A DNA stretch of 64,000 bases, from assembly GCA_020465985.1 (NCBI GenBank), contig JAANYP010004843.1:62001-126000 (forward strand). Reading direction: 5' to 3'. Position 1 is the stretch's first letter. The number at the start of each line of letters is the position of its first letter. The stretch is from Centrapalus pauciflorus (Eukaryota; Streptophyta; Magnoliopsida; Asterales; Asteraceae). Positions 11,661 through 23,800 of the stretch are shown here, piece by piece. Position numbers and translations under genes: made by a program. The notes under the pieces were generated by a model. The model saw only the letters and a program-made list of their open reading frames with translations, was not told where the DNA came from and did no database searches.

Positions 11661-12144
11661 AGTCTAAGTGTAGACATATTTAGTAAAAGTCAATTTGACT
11701 ATTATTATACATTAACAAGTATTTGTTATATGTGTGTTATATGTTTGTTTATACATGTTTTATATTAATTGGATATACGTTTGAACTTGGTGTAATGTAT
11801 TACAATAAGTTCAAACATAAGTGCAAATATAAGTTCAAACATAAGTTTGAAGGCAAAGGTTTGAATTTGTTAGAGGACAAGTTCGAAAAGGCCTTGGGCC
11901 AAGTTCGAACTTGTCCTAGACAAACTCGAACTGAGTGTTATAATTAAGGGTTAATTCAATTAATTATTAAACTTTTGCAAAATTTCAGAGTGATTAGTGC
12001 AAAGGGCGATATCGAACTTGCTAGCAATCAGAGAGTTTCGTGTGGAGAGAATCATCGTGTTGGGATGATCCGTTGTTCGTCCATCACTGTGTTACTCTCT
12101 GTGTTTCGCGTCAAGAGAGGATCTGTAGTTAGGTGACCTTACAC
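11634..12144 (+). repeat. Copia-1 3' LTR (511 bp)
   Basis: It starts TGTTAGTGCA after the polypurine tract and ends GGTGACCTTACA. A palindrome, GTTTGAACTT (11779-11788) with AAGTTCAAAC (11807-11816), encloses TGTAA/TTACA. A few AAGTTCAAACAT repeats follow. The ends match the Copia-2 LTR at 29149-29804. Confidence 0.9.
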
Positions 12145-13300
12145 AAATGCTTCATTCACATACTCTTCGTGGACGAAGGTATGTGGGCAATTCTCGGTTT
12201 GATGAGAAGGGTCTCCACAAGTGACACAGCAGACCTGTGCTATTTTAGCCTTTCCCATTCCCTTCATCAACAGGTCCATCTTTTTGCTTAGTTCGGAGAT
12301 GTCGGATTTGACTTCCTTTTTCCATGCATTGTCTATGCCCATAACTTGGACACCAACATTACTATCCGAACCCGCTTAGACTTTAAAACCGTCGCTTAAC
12401 TGGGTCAATAATTCCCAGGCTTCGTCATCTTCCTTGGCTAAAAAGGTTCCGCCAGAAGCGGCGGTGATCATATTCCTACTTTCTTGACTAACCCCATCGA
12501 AGAAGGTTTTGATTAGCATCCATTAAGGAATTTCATGGTGAGGGCATATTCTTAGTAATTCATTTAACCTATTAAAGGCTTCGTGGAGTTGTTCTCCAAT
12601 TTTCTGTTTAAATCCAGTAATTTCTTTACGTTTTTCTGTAGTTTTGCTAATTGGGTACTATTCGGTTAAAAATTCTTTTTTTCATTTCATCCCAATTAGT
12701 TATACTATCAGTGGGAAGTGACACAAACCAGTTTTTTGCTCTTTTCTTTAAAGAAAAAGGAAATAGCCTAAGTTTGAGTGCGTCTACGGTCATTCCCCTA
12801 ACGTGAATGGCCTTACATATGGTAGTAAATTCGGCAAAGTGCTCATACGGTTTTTCGCTTGGTGCTCTGCAAAAAACCGGTAAGATGCTAAATAGTTGTG
12901 GCCTAATTTCAGGTTCACTCTCGTTAATTGGGTAGAGAACGGGTGATGGATTAGGGATATCCCCCTACCTATAATGGGATTCTACGGTTCTACGGTCTCC
13001 CATCGGTCTTTGGTTTTGTTGGACGTCGACAAGAACGTTATCAACGTTCTCGTCTTCCGAAGTAACTACTTCTTCTTCCACGTTTACCTCAGGAGCAATA
13101 TTGTTATTTTAGTTTGCTTGAGTTGTGGCTTGCCTATTAGATCTAGCAGTTTTTTCTATTTCTGGGTCAAACTTCAAAGGTGAATTTCTAAAAGAATAAC
13201 GCGTGTGCATAAACCTATGAGGACTAGATGAAGAACTAGAATTAGAAGCTTTCTTTTTGGTGAGAATGGATGCTTGCGCCACGATTCCCGTTTTCAATAA
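12145..13300 (-). pseudogene. gag: OTA-1 gag fragment
   Basis: Minus-strand capsid gene of an Athila/Tat-type element. Residues readable around 12930-12690 include PYEHFAEFTTICKAI, KLRLFPFSLKKRAKNWF and SLPTDSITNWDEM, the usual core of the plant retrotransposon gag domain. A single zinc knuckle follows nearer the cut end (CCVTCGDPSHQTENCP, about 12220). The N-terminal part (about 13300-13100) carries a short serine run. Frames shift several times and the 3' end is lost at the Copia-1 junction. Confidence 0.75.
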
Positions 13301-13488
13301 ACTAAGGCAATAATTAAAGCTTAAAACTAAATGACTAGAATGATAGCAAATAAATAAATTAAATTTAAATAAGCAACTTAAAGCAAGTAAATAATAACTT
13401 AAAATAAACTAAATTAATCTAAAGAAAAACTAATGAACTAAACTAAAGATAATTACTAAAATATGTGACTTAAGCGCAACCGCTGCCA

Positions 13489-13501
13489 GGCAACAGCGCC
13501 A
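13489..13501 (-). other. OTA-1 primer binding site (tRNA-Asp type)
   Basis: The minus strand reads TGGCGCTGTTGCC, one base from the TGGCGCCGTTGCC typical of Athila-type elements. It lies five bases inside the LTR end at 13507. Confidence 0.8.
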
Positions 13502-13506
13502 AAATT

Positions 13507-14564
13507 TGATGCGAGTGTTGTTACCCCGTCAAAAATAACCACTAAATACCTTAGAAGCTAGGGTAAGTAGGGATCGTATCCACAGAGAGCGAGAGGTTAA
13601 TTTTCATGTATTTAAGCGACTAGCATTGTAATTTAATTACTTGGAAAGAGTGATTGGTTAAAAAGATGATTCATTGCTTTATAAGTTAACTACTTGCGTG
13701 ATTTGTAAAAAGAAAACTTATCGGAGTTATTTGATTAAATATACTACGAAGATAACCATTCCTAGATTCCACACTTAGCTTCATGTTTAAATTATAAAAC
13801 GATGTGACGATTACATAGACATAACCATTTTATAATTATTATTAGAATCGTCACGTGATCTTGGGCATAGCGCGTGACACGTTGATTACTCGTATTAATT
13901 AAACATGTAACTCGGCATGATTAATAAAATATCAACAAACTATCTTTCTAAACGCAACCAAACAAATAATAATCATTCGTTCACAATCAAAACAAAAATA
14001 ATAAAACCATGCAAACATAAGAAATCGTTCATAGAAATTAAACACTTAGCGTTGTGCTTTCTCCAAGAATGATTATTGTGAGATTAGCCGGACGTCATTG
14101 GTGTAATACTACAGAGTTGTGTATCCATCTTCATAGCAATGTCGTAGCTTGACTCGTGTGCTCTTCGTACTCGTATTCGCTCAAACTGACCTCTTTCTAA
14201 GCTTTTCTCTCAAAAAAACGATCTCCTTTCTTCATCTCTGACTTTTGTATTAATAGGAAAGTGCCGGAAACCCTAAAAACGGCTGAGAAAATAATTTAAT
14301 GGGTCTGCGCCTGACTGTAAAATCAGTGTTTTGACAAATTAATTCTTTCTGTTGAGCACTTGTTCTGGGCGCAGGGCTGCGCCCCCCTCTGCGCATGGCT
14401 GCGCCCCCCTCTGCGCATGGCTCCTAAAAGTTGTTCTGATTTTCTTCATTTTTTCGCCAACTTCGACTGGATTTTATTTACCTGCACAAGCACAGAATAT
14501 ATTTAATAGTAGCACATTCTACAACATTTCTAATTTAAAACAACGCTCTTATGCTTAATAAACA
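13507..14564 (-). repeat. OTA-1 5' LTR (about 1.06 kb)
   Basis: On the minus strand it begins TGTTTATTAAGC at 14564 and ends CTCGCATCA at 13507. Near its end (13565-13590) it carries the GGATCGTATCCACAG-type block that I recognise from many plant gypsy LTRs. The outer boundary at 14564 is inferred from the TG start and from the Copia-2 LTR remnant that follows. Confidence 0.7.
14376..14419. repeat. 22-bp tandem duplication in OTA-1 LTR
   Basis: A GC-rich unit starting GCTGCGCCCCCC and ending CTGCGCATG is repeated twice without a mismatch (14376-14397, 14398-14419). It contrasts with the AT-rich surroundings. Confidence 0.85.
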
Positions 14565-14600
14565 TGGTATTCTATAACCCGATCAGTAGGTGAGCTTACA
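14565..14600 (+). repeat. Copia-2 5' LTR remnant (last 36 bp)
   Basis: It ends GTAGGTGAGCTTACA, matching the 3' LTR end GTAGGTGACCTTACA with a few changes. The rest of this LTR lies beyond OTA-1, left of the window. Confidence 0.65.
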
Positions 14601-14602
14601 AG

Positions 14603-14615
14603 TGGTATCAGAGCC
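14603..14615 (+). other. Copia-2 primer binding site (tRNA-iMet type)
   Basis: TGGTATCAGAGCC, two bases after the LTR end at 14600. The ~535 bases from here to the gag start are leader with many TTCGAACTTGT-like words (14830-15090). Confidence 0.85.
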
Positions 14616-15150
14616 ATAAGGGTGTTCATCGTGTTCTTCGCGTTCATCTTAAACATTCTTGGTTTCTTGACGTTTTAGACGGAAAAATCACATTTTCAAT
14701 AAGTTTTTCGAGTTATACAAGCAAAGTAACGAAGAAAAGTTCACAATAGTTCATTATTTCACTTGAACCATAGTTTTTAATCCTAAAAACTTTGGTTTAA
14801 TATGAAAACTTGAAAAAATCAAACTTTTAGCCGTTTCTCGAACTTGCAGCGCTCGAACATAGGGGGTATTAGGGTTCTTTCGAACCCGTCAGAAATACGC
14901 TCTTCTTGAACTTGATTTAGGGCTTCCTTCGAATCTGGCTGAGATTCAAACTTGTTACATTAGAATTTGTCAGATTTCGAATTTGTCAGAAATCTCGAAC
15001 TTGTCAAACCTTCGAACTTGTTGATTTCAAACTTGATCACTTTCGAATTTAACTTTAAACTAGTTCAAACTTGCCTAAGTTCGAAAGGGTTTATTTTATA
15101 TTAATTTTAAATTAAATTATCTAAGTTCGAATACAAAAAGTTTAGAAAGG

Positions 15151-17822
15151 ATGACCAGTTTGCAAAAGTTCATCGAAATGGACCACTAGGTTGGAAAGAC
15201 AAATTCTCCGCCAAAACAAATGAGGTTGAAAGACTACTATTGGTGGAAGGATACGTTTGCCGATTTTGCTCGTTTCAACAACATGCGAATGTGGATTTGT
15301 ATCGATGAGGGATACATTCCACCAACACAAGAGTTTGAGGGCCGTCAGAGAGTCTTAACATATCAGAAAATGAAGAATGATGATAAGAAACTGTATGAGG
15401 CCGAGAACAGAGCGTTTTCCATAATTCGTATGGCATTACCTCAGGAGATTCTGCACACCTTACGCAACGGTCGTACTTCTAAAGAGCTATGGGATGCTCT
15501 CGAAAAGAGGTGTGAGGGAAATCTGAGGGTTCGCAAAGGAAGGACCGAGATGCTGAAACAGCAGTTTGCAATTTTCAAAGCATTGAAAACCGAAAAGCTG
15601 GATGAGACAATAACAAGATTCTACCATTTACTGACAGAGCTGGATAATCACGATGTCGAGTATCGTGAAATTGAGAAGATAGAGAAACTTCTTGATGCTT
15701 TACCTGCGAAGTGGGAAATGTACACAACGCTTATAAAGCATGATGAAGAAAAATTCGAAACTCTTACTCTGGAAGGAGTTATTGGTATCCTGAGGGCTTA
15801 CAATTTTCAGATACTTAAGAAGGAAAGGGAATATGATCAAGTTCAAGATCAAGAGATGTATTTTGGAAAGACAAAACCTTCTATCGCAAGGGAACTGAAG
15901 ACAGCTACAACTTTCTTCTCAGGTGAAGCGCCTATTCCAGTGGAGGTAGAAGAAACAAGTAGTCGGGCATTCTTAGGGTATTCTAAACCGGAAGATAAAC
16001 CGACTCACTCAGCATCTACTTCTCAACATTACATAAAGATGACTATGAGTGCACAATCAGCCGAGAATCATATGAATCTCTTGGCTTCGTTTGTTGCAGC
16101 ATACGGAAAATGTGTACATGGAAAAATTAACGATCCTGCATTATGGGACGAAGAATACGATCAGGTGGATCCTGATGACTTGGAGGAAATGGAACTTCAA
16201 TGGCAACTGGCCATGGTCAAGCGGTTTGAAAAGAACAGGGAGAAATCTGAGCGTAGGCAACAACAAGTTTGGGTTCGACAAATGCAAGGTTAAGAGCTAT
16301 AATTGCCAAGGATTAGGTCACTTTGCATGAGAGTGTCAATGACCCAAAGTTGTAAACTATCAGAAGCAATCTCAGGGAAGATATCAGTCTGGTAGTTCGG
16401 GTAATCAAGCTAAAATCGCTGGTCTGTTAACTAATGTGACTTCTGACAGACAGCTCGATGGAACTTACGATTGGTCTACTCATACGGAGTCGAACGCTAG
16501 AGCCTTCATGGCTGAAGTAACTGAGACTGGGGATGACGGAGCAGAGGAAGTTACAGAGGAAAACAAACAGAATGATACAAGTCCTGTGTTGGTGGAGAAG
16601 TCAGATAATTAGACCATTCTGGAGTTAGCCGCATAAATGGCTAAAGTGGAATCGGATCACAAAAGGGTAATTCTGAACTTTTCTACATTTCATGACTTAT
16701 GTGTTTTATGTGCTACTTCCAATGATAGGTTGAACATAGTTTTAGAAACAAATGACAATTTAACTGCTCAAATAGAATCACTAAATCAGATAATGCTAGT
16801 CTCTTAGACATTAAAGAAGATCTTAGGAATAAGCTGAAAGCATATGCTCAAGACGTTATAGTTCTAAAAGACAAACTAAGTGAACAATGTGTCAGGATAG
16901 AACTTATGTATAAGCATGTTGAGGCTTTAACCAAAGAACATACCATTAAGGAGGTTGAGCTAGCAGAATCTAGGGTTAATGTTGCTTAGGTAAATAGTAA
17001 GTTGGAATAGTTTAGGAACTTGTCACTAAACCTACGAAAAATCTTAGAAGCTCAACGGCAGTCTAAGATACCAGTAGGCTTAGGTTATCAAGAGAGTCCT
17101 CCACCTTTCAATGATAATTATGTGCCTCAACCTCAGGATGAAATTGATAAACAAGTCGAGTCAGAGGTAGCAGTTGAAACTGAATCTGATAAGGATAGAT
17201 CAACTAAGGTGTTTAATAATAACTCCACGATTAAGAAAGTCAAGTTTGTGTAGTCTTCTATTGACACAATTATAGGAGAAGCTAAAGCTGAAGTTAATAA
17301 TCAGAAAGAGGAAGTAATCACGATAGTTAAAAGGAAAGGACATCACACGAGTGAGACACCAAAACCAAAGGGCACGCATAAGAAGTCGATTGATAAGATG
17401 TCTTGCTTTAGATGTCATGAGAGGAGTCATGTTGCGTCTAGTTGTCCATATAAGAAAGTAGAGTCTACACCTGCTAAACCAGAGTCTAGACCTGCTGTAG
17501 GAAAGCCAGAACAACAAAGACCAATATCTAGTGTTGCTTGCACAAGTAGTTCTCAAAACACTGAGAGGATTGTGAATGCCACAACTAACATGGCTGTTAG
17601 ACAAGTACATGTATCGGTTAGACCAAATGAAGTGGTTAGGACTACTTCGCCGAATAGAGTCCCTAATCAGTCTAGGTCAGGACCTCAACAAGCTTATAAG
17701 AGTACAACACCTAGAAGGACTTACACTCCAGTTAGGTCTAACACTCCTCAAAGACAACAGACACCAGGTAGAGCACAGGGATATCAGCCTGAAATGCCTT
17801 ATAATAAAAACTATTCAAGGGC
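15151..17822 (+). pseudogene. gag: Copia-2 gag with two zinc knuckles and a coiled-coil stretch
   Basis: Copia capsid precursor. An upstream ATG at 15151 opens the frame, but codon 13 is TAG (15187); the frame from 15220 then runs 357 codons. It contains a UBN2/gag-polypeptide domain (TSKELWDALEKRCEG about 15475; FYHLLTELDNHDVEY; KLLDALPAKWEMYTTL). The first zinc knuckle (about 16300) is damaged: first Cys is Ser, an Arg codon is TGA, and a frameshift precedes it. A heptad-rich stretch follows (about 16810-17050). The second knuckle, CFRCHERSHVASSC at about 17401, is intact. A basic P/R/T/Q-rich tail runs to 17822, where the gene joins env-like sequence. Two knuckles and a coiled-coil tail fit Sirevirus-type gag. 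Confidence 0.85.
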
Positions 17823-18367
17823 TCAAAGAGTTGAAGGGAAAAGTGAACTTCAAAACTATTCCATCTACCTCGACTTCATTTGCATAGAATCAGCGGTTCA
17901 CAGAGTTGAAGGGAAAAGTGGACTTCCAAACAGTCCAAATAATCCAACTCTCTCACGCTGTAAAAGAGTTGCAGCAGCACAATGCTCGATTGGATCAAGA
18001 GAATGCTGAGTTAAAAACAACTGTGGCTGATCAACAAGCACAAATTCAGATAATGAAGGCCCTCATTGAGCAGATATTGAAATATCTACGAGCTAAGGGG
18101 GAGAGTAGCTGCAAGGATGATCAGTTGAGGAGAGTAAGGAGAGACGATGAGGAAGGCGATGATCCAGATGCACAAAATGAAGGTGAGCTTGCAGATCTTT
18201 CCCAAAAGACTACTTAGCGAGCAATCGTTCAGGGGGAGCCTAGTTCGTCAAGTATGGGAGGAGTTGCAGCTTCAAAAGATGTTGAGCATGAGATGATTGA
18301 GGCGTTAATAGATCATGATGATGATGACGACTTCGAATTTGATCAAGAAGATTTTGAGGAAGGGGAA
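17823..18367 (+). pseudogene. Copia-2 env-like gene, central coiled-coil part, joined to gag and cut by Chromo-2
   Basis: From about 17853 the sequence matches the middle of the env-like gene: a P/S/T-rich end, then DFQTVQIIQLSHAVKEL and a coiled coil (HNARLDQENAELKTTVADQ), then an acidic stretch that breaks off at 18367 at the Chromo-2 LTR. The block of about 31 bases starting AGTTGAAGGGAAAAGTG occurs at 17826 and again at 17904, so the junction with gag holds a short partial duplication. A stop (TAG near 18217) interrupts the frame. The gene resumes at 28168. Confidence 0.8.
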
Positions 18368-20770
18368 TGTGAAGACCTCCCTTACGGGGCAGTCCTCAGA
18401 GTCTAGATCCCACATCTTGCAACACGATATCAATCATAACTAAGTAGAGTAATTAAGTGGCGGAATTATAAATTACAGCAAAAAATATTAGGATAAGTTT
18501 AATACAATTTTTTTAGTGCAGATTACAGTTTTCAAATTAAACTTATAAAGGGTACCATACTAATCTAATTCATGTCATCATACAATCAAATCAAGTCTAC
18601 CCAGACCACCATAATTATCGTCTGCCAATCAGTACCGAAAGGTATGTTGAGTAGTGGTCTATGAAAGCTTCAACTTGATTCTTGTAAGACCTAAGAACTA
18701 GGTCCAGCAGGTGACTTTCCTTTATCTTTTCCTGTAAAAAGTGTAAACAGCAACTGTAAGCAAAGCTTAGTGAGAATATAGATTTCAGTTCACATGCATT
18801 AATCAAGCGGATCATGGGTCAAAGCGTGATATATCTGGACTGCCGCTACAGCCACTCATGATTGAGACATAAATTCGTAGAATCGGATGACGTTCAACCC
18901 ACGCTCACGCTTTTAGTGGAAGCTATCCACTTATGCTGGGCTAACTACCAGCGGTCTTCATGGGGGAACATCGGAGTATCAATACCAAGTTCAATAGAAC
19001 GGGTTACATAGCTAGGTCTAGAACAATAGACCGACAAACCTAATCATGCTAAGCTGAATGAATATGTCAAAGATGCGATCAATAAGGAAAGCATAGTAAT
19101 CAAAGTCATGATAGCAATAAATTCATAGCAATATATGAATCGAACTGTAAATACAATGTCATGCGAAATGATAAGTCAAATAGCTATCATGATCCACAGG
19201 GCATCACCGAACCATGGTGTGCACAGGTCACAATCCAGCTGAGCAAGTATGAATGTCAAATAATCTATCATCCACAATATGTCTCAACCGGAAGTCTAGC
19301 ATGCAAAACTGAATATCTATAACTCACAGGTTCTGTGGTCTTTTCTCAAGCAGATTTAATCCACCACCTGAGTTATCTCAGGATTTTATCTTTAATCTTT
19401 CTGAACTCTGACTTTGCTTTTCAATCTTTAAATTCTTTAACACTTTGTTCAAAGTTTTTCTGAACCTGTCCAGAATTTATCATATCATATCATTATCAAT
19501 CTTTGGAATTTCATTGGCTTGATTCTGATAACTCATAATCTTTTTAATTGCATTTTATGCCCAAAACTTCGATATACATATCTTTCGTTTCATTTATTAT
19601 TGAATGTATTGGTGCTAAATTATATCTTTTATTTGTGATTTTAAAGTATCAAAATGAAACATCCGGATCCGGATCACTGAATTCGGACCATCCGGATTGG
19701 TCATCCGGATTCGGACCAACTGAATCAGGCATCCGGATCCAGACCAAAATGTCTAATCCAAAATTGGCCATCCGAAGCATGAATCCGTAACTAAAGCATC
19801 CGACTAGGACCATCCGAACTCGGGTCATCCGAGTTCGGACCACTCTTTCATCCGAAGTGAACATCCGAGTTGGATATATCATCAGAATTAAGTTTGAGTA
19901 GAGATCCGAACTGGGATTTCATCCGAATTCGGTCTCATCCGAATTCGGATCCTGTACTTAGAAAATTTCCAGGTTTGTTCTTGGCGTTCATCTTGTGTTC
20001 ATACGGATTTTTACCAAAAATTCACTAATCAAATATTTATTAACATGCAACTTAAGAAATAGTTATATTATCACATTTGGGTTGTTTCTACATTATTTCC
20101 CCTATCATTAACACTTTAATCCGTCCAAAATCATCCAAAATAGTCCATTTTTATCAAGAACACAACTTTCATAAAAATTCAGATTTTGAACTCATTTGAT
20201 CAATCTAAACGATAATTATTGTTTCTGTAACGTCAATACATCTAAATACATACTTTCTAACAATTTAATGTAACATGCATCATCAATTTCATTTTTATAA
20301 ATTGTGGGTTTTCGGTTTTTCATAAAACCGAACCGAACCTTGTGAAATATCAATATTTAAGAAATTATTACCTTTAAATATTGCAAATCCTTGTTGTTTG
20401 ATGATTGTTGTAACCTCCTAATGTCATGAATCTTTTATTTAATACAAGAATTTAGGAATTCTTGATGATTCTTGATGTTGGCCGTAAGATGAGTGAAAAA
20501 AGAGAGAGAGGTTAATTTTTCTTAAATGATGTTAATGAGCATTTATGTTCATCTTTATGTTTTCTATATTAGTAATTTTGATAATATGAGCTCTTAACCT
20601 CTCACACTTTCGTTATTTACATTACTTTTAATTTTGTCATTTAACAATTTATAACATTTACATATTTATATCACATTTAAATTAATTAATTTACAAAACA
20701 AATAATGTAATTGAATTACATTATTGGATCAAATCCAGAAATTAAGTTCAGTTAAAGCTAGGTTGTTACA
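18368..20770 (-). repeat. Chromo-2 3' LTR (2.4 kb)
   Basis: Minus strand TGTAACAACC at 20770 to CTTCACA at 18368. It is collinear with the 5' LTR (25781-28167) apart from small indels and scattered substitutions. It contains the ATCCGGA-type array (19655-19945). No gene inside. Confidence 0.93.
19655..19945. repeat. ATCCGGA/ATTCGGA short-repeat array in Chromo-2 3' LTR
   Basis: CATCCGGAT, CATCCGAAT and CATCCGAACTCGG-like words recur about every 12-25 bases, often in palindromic form (ATCCGGAT, GAATTC). The 5' LTR has the same array at 27075-27360. Confidence 0.88.
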
Positions 20771-20807
20771 GAATGGGCTCCACCACGCACAAACTTCGTC
20801 CTCGAAG

Positions 20808-23800
20808 TTAGCTATGTTCGAACATACTTGGATAGGTAGCTTTTATGACATATTTTGATTCCCAAGACTGATGCGAACCCTTGTGGTGTTTCCACTGAAC
20901 GAGCACCATCTGTATATCTTTATTTCGAAGCTTTTTTGTCTTAGAGTCCAGAATACATTCTGGCCCTTCAACCACTCGAAACTTTTCAATAATTTGCAGA
21001 TTAACGTGTGGCATCTGCACTTCTCTTTCATCTGGTAGACTCTTTCTCAAATGACTAACATGAAATACAGGATGTATTCCGGCTAAGTCAGTTGGCAGTT
21101 CAAGACGATAGGATTGATTTCCTATCTTTTCAACACTCTTAAACGGACCGATGAATCTTGGAGCTAGCTTGTTTCTTTTTATGAATCTTACGACATTCTT
21201 CATTGGGGATACTTTCAGCATCACCCAATCGTTAACCACAAAACTTATTTATCGATGTCGATTGTCGTAATATGACTTCTTCCTGCTTTGACTTCAAGAA
21301 TGTTCCTTCTGACAAGTTGAATCTTCTCATTAGTCAACTGTAAAAGGGCCGGACCTACTAAAGGTGATTCACCTGTTTCGTGCCAACAGGTGGGAGTTCT
21401 GCACTTTCATCCGTATAAAGCTTCAAAAGGAGCCATCTTGATCGTGGAATGATACCTGTTGTTGTATGAGAATTCGACCAAAGGTAAATGGTCATCCCAA
21501 TTACCACCCAGATCAAGAATGCAGGCACGAAGCATTTCTTCCAGAGTTAGGATAGTGCATTCATTTTGGCCATCTGCATTAGGGTGATAAGTTGTACTCA
21601 TTGAGATTCGAGTACCATCTCTTCTTGCAGCGTTTTCCAAAATCTCGAAGTGAAACGACTATCACGATCAGAGACGATAGATTTCGGCACACCGTGACAT
21701 GAAATAACCTCGGTGATATACATCTGTGCCAATCTATCAAGAGAGTATGTCTCTTTCATCTGTATGAAATGTGCTGACATCGTTAATCGATCCACGACCA
21801 CCCAGATGGATTCGTGTTGTCTCTTGGTCTTTGGCAATTTCGTGACAAAGTCCATGGTTATATGCTCCCACTTCCACTCAGGAACTGGTAGTGGTTACAT
21901 ATTCCCGAAGGGCTTCTAGTGTTCTGCCTTAACCAAATGACATACTATGCAGCTTTCAACAAATTGACCGATGTCTTTCTTCATTCCTGGCCACCAATAA
22001 TCAGATTTCAGATCGAAATACATCTTTGAGCTGCCAGGATGAATGGATAACTTGGACTGATCGGCTTCAGATAGAAGAGTGTTGCGAATAGAACCATATT
22101 TAGGAATCCAGATTCGGTTTCCTTTGAGACATTGAAGTCCCAAATGCTTCATAGACAGAAATTGAAGTTGCCCTTTGAGATTTTCAGAATAGAGATTCTC
22201 TTCTATCAATGCTTCAGCTTGAGCAGATTTAATGTCTTCGATGAGATCAGAAGAGAATACAATCGGAGTCAGGGCGTAACAACACTTTTCCGGATAGACT
22301 TTTCTACTCAATGCATCCGCGACCACATTGGCTTTGCCGGGATGATATAGGATCTCGCAATCATAGTCCTTGATAAGCTCCAAGGACCGGCGCTGTTTCA
22401 TATTCAGATCCTTTTGAGTAAAGAGATGTTTGAGACTTTTATGATCGGTGTAAAGCTAATACCGAGTCCCATAGAGATAATGCCGCAAGATTTTTAATGC
22501 AAAGGTAACAGCAGCCAACTCAAGATCATGAGTTGGTGCACTTTTCTCGTAATCCTTCAATTGCCTTGAAGCGTAGGCAATGACTTTTCCCCTTTGCATG
22601 AGGACACAACCTAAGCCAATACCAGATGCATCGCTATAAACGACGAAGTCATCATTGCCCTCTATTAAGGCTAGGATTGGCGCTTGAATGAGGTTCTGTT
22701 TCAAAGTTTCAAATGCCTCTTGCTGTTTATTCGCCCATACGAAAGGTGTATTCTTTCGTGTTAGCATCGTGAGAGGTACAACAATCTTTTAGAAGTCCTT
22801 AATGAATCGCCGGTAATAACCAGCCAATCCAAGGAAACTTCTGATTTCAGAGGCATTGCGAGGCGTTTGCCATTTTTGAACGGCCTCGACTTCAGACGGA
22901 TCAACGGAGATGCCTTCTCCAGATATAACATGGCCAAGGAATTGGATCTATAAAGAATTCAGAGTAGAATTTCCAGTTTTGTTTGAAACAAATAACGCTT
23001 TAAGAAATAACTCAAGACAATGTAAGATTATACCTGTCTGAGCCAAAATTCACATTTAGAGAATTTTGCATAGAGTCTTTCCTTCCTCAATAACTCTAGC
23101 AGCTGTCATAAATGAGCAACATGATCAGCCTCCATTTTGGAGTAAATCAGAATATCAACAATGAATACGATAACTGACTTATCCAACATTGGTCTGCACA
23201 CGCGATTAATGAGATCCATGAACGCCGCTGGTGCATTTGTTAAACCGAAAGGCATTACGAGAAATTCGTAATGACCATATCTTGTTCGGAAGGCTGTCTT
23301 TGAAATATCCTCATCTTAAATTTTTAAATGATGATACCCAGAACGAAGAACGATTTTGGAGAAGTAGCTGACTCCTTGTAGCTGATCAAATAGATCATCG
23401 ATTCTGGGCAGAGGATACTTATTCTTGATTGTGACTTTGTTCAACTCACGATAGTCGATGCACAAAAGGAGAGTTCCGTCTTTCTTTTTAACGAATAAGA
23501 CAGGTGCACCCCACGGAGATGAACTAGGTCGGATAAATCCCTTCTCTAACAGATCTTGTAGTTGTATTGACATTTCCTGCATTTTTGCAGGCGCAAGTCT
23601 GTAAAGAGCTTTAGCGATGGGAGCCGCACCAGGAACTAAGTCAATCCTGAATTCCACTTGTCGTTCCGGTGGCACTCCAGATATATCATCAGGGAATACA
23701 TCTGGGAACTCACAGATGATAGGAATATCAGATACAGATTTCTTGCTGCTTTCAGACACGTTTCAGAAGAGACGTAGCACAGATAAGACTCATGACCCTT

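Larger units (their letters stand above)
3575..12144 (+). mobile_element. Copia-1: Sirevirus-like Ty1/copia element, 5' part outside window
   Basis: Present in order: pol (3579-6482), a 2.1-kb spacer with a three-hairpin array, an env-like gene (about 8594-11592), polypurine tract and 3' LTR (11634-12144). The gag, 5' LTR and first part of pol are left of Chromo-1, which interrupts the pol. The 3' LTR abuts minus-strand gag sequence of OTA-1 at 12145, so Copia-1 itself inserted into OTA-1. An extra ORF after pol is typical of the Sirevirus (SIRE/Maximus) lineage; assignment to that lineage is inference. Confidence 0.85.
12145..14564 (-). mobile_element. OTA-1: Athila/Tat-type Ty3/gypsy relic (5' LTR, PBS, part of gag)
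   Basis: On the minus strand: LTR (14564 to 13507), tRNA-Asp-type PBS (13501-13489), leader, gag fragment (about 13300 to 12145). The rest was displaced by the insertion of Copia-1 at 12144/12145. OTA-1 itself lies in the 5' LTR of Copia-2; the right flank is TGGTA (14565-14569). Lineage assignment rests on the PBS type and gag domain. Confidence 0.75.

Noticed and set aside
14352..14558. Short plus-strand frame starting MSTCSGRRAAPP
   Set aside because: Lies in the OTA-1 LTR and spans its GC-rich 22-bp duplication; antisense to the element.
19548..19882. Open frames on both strands within the ATCCGGA array (also 26964-27365)
   Set aside because: Periodic repeats keep several frames open at once; LTR sequence.
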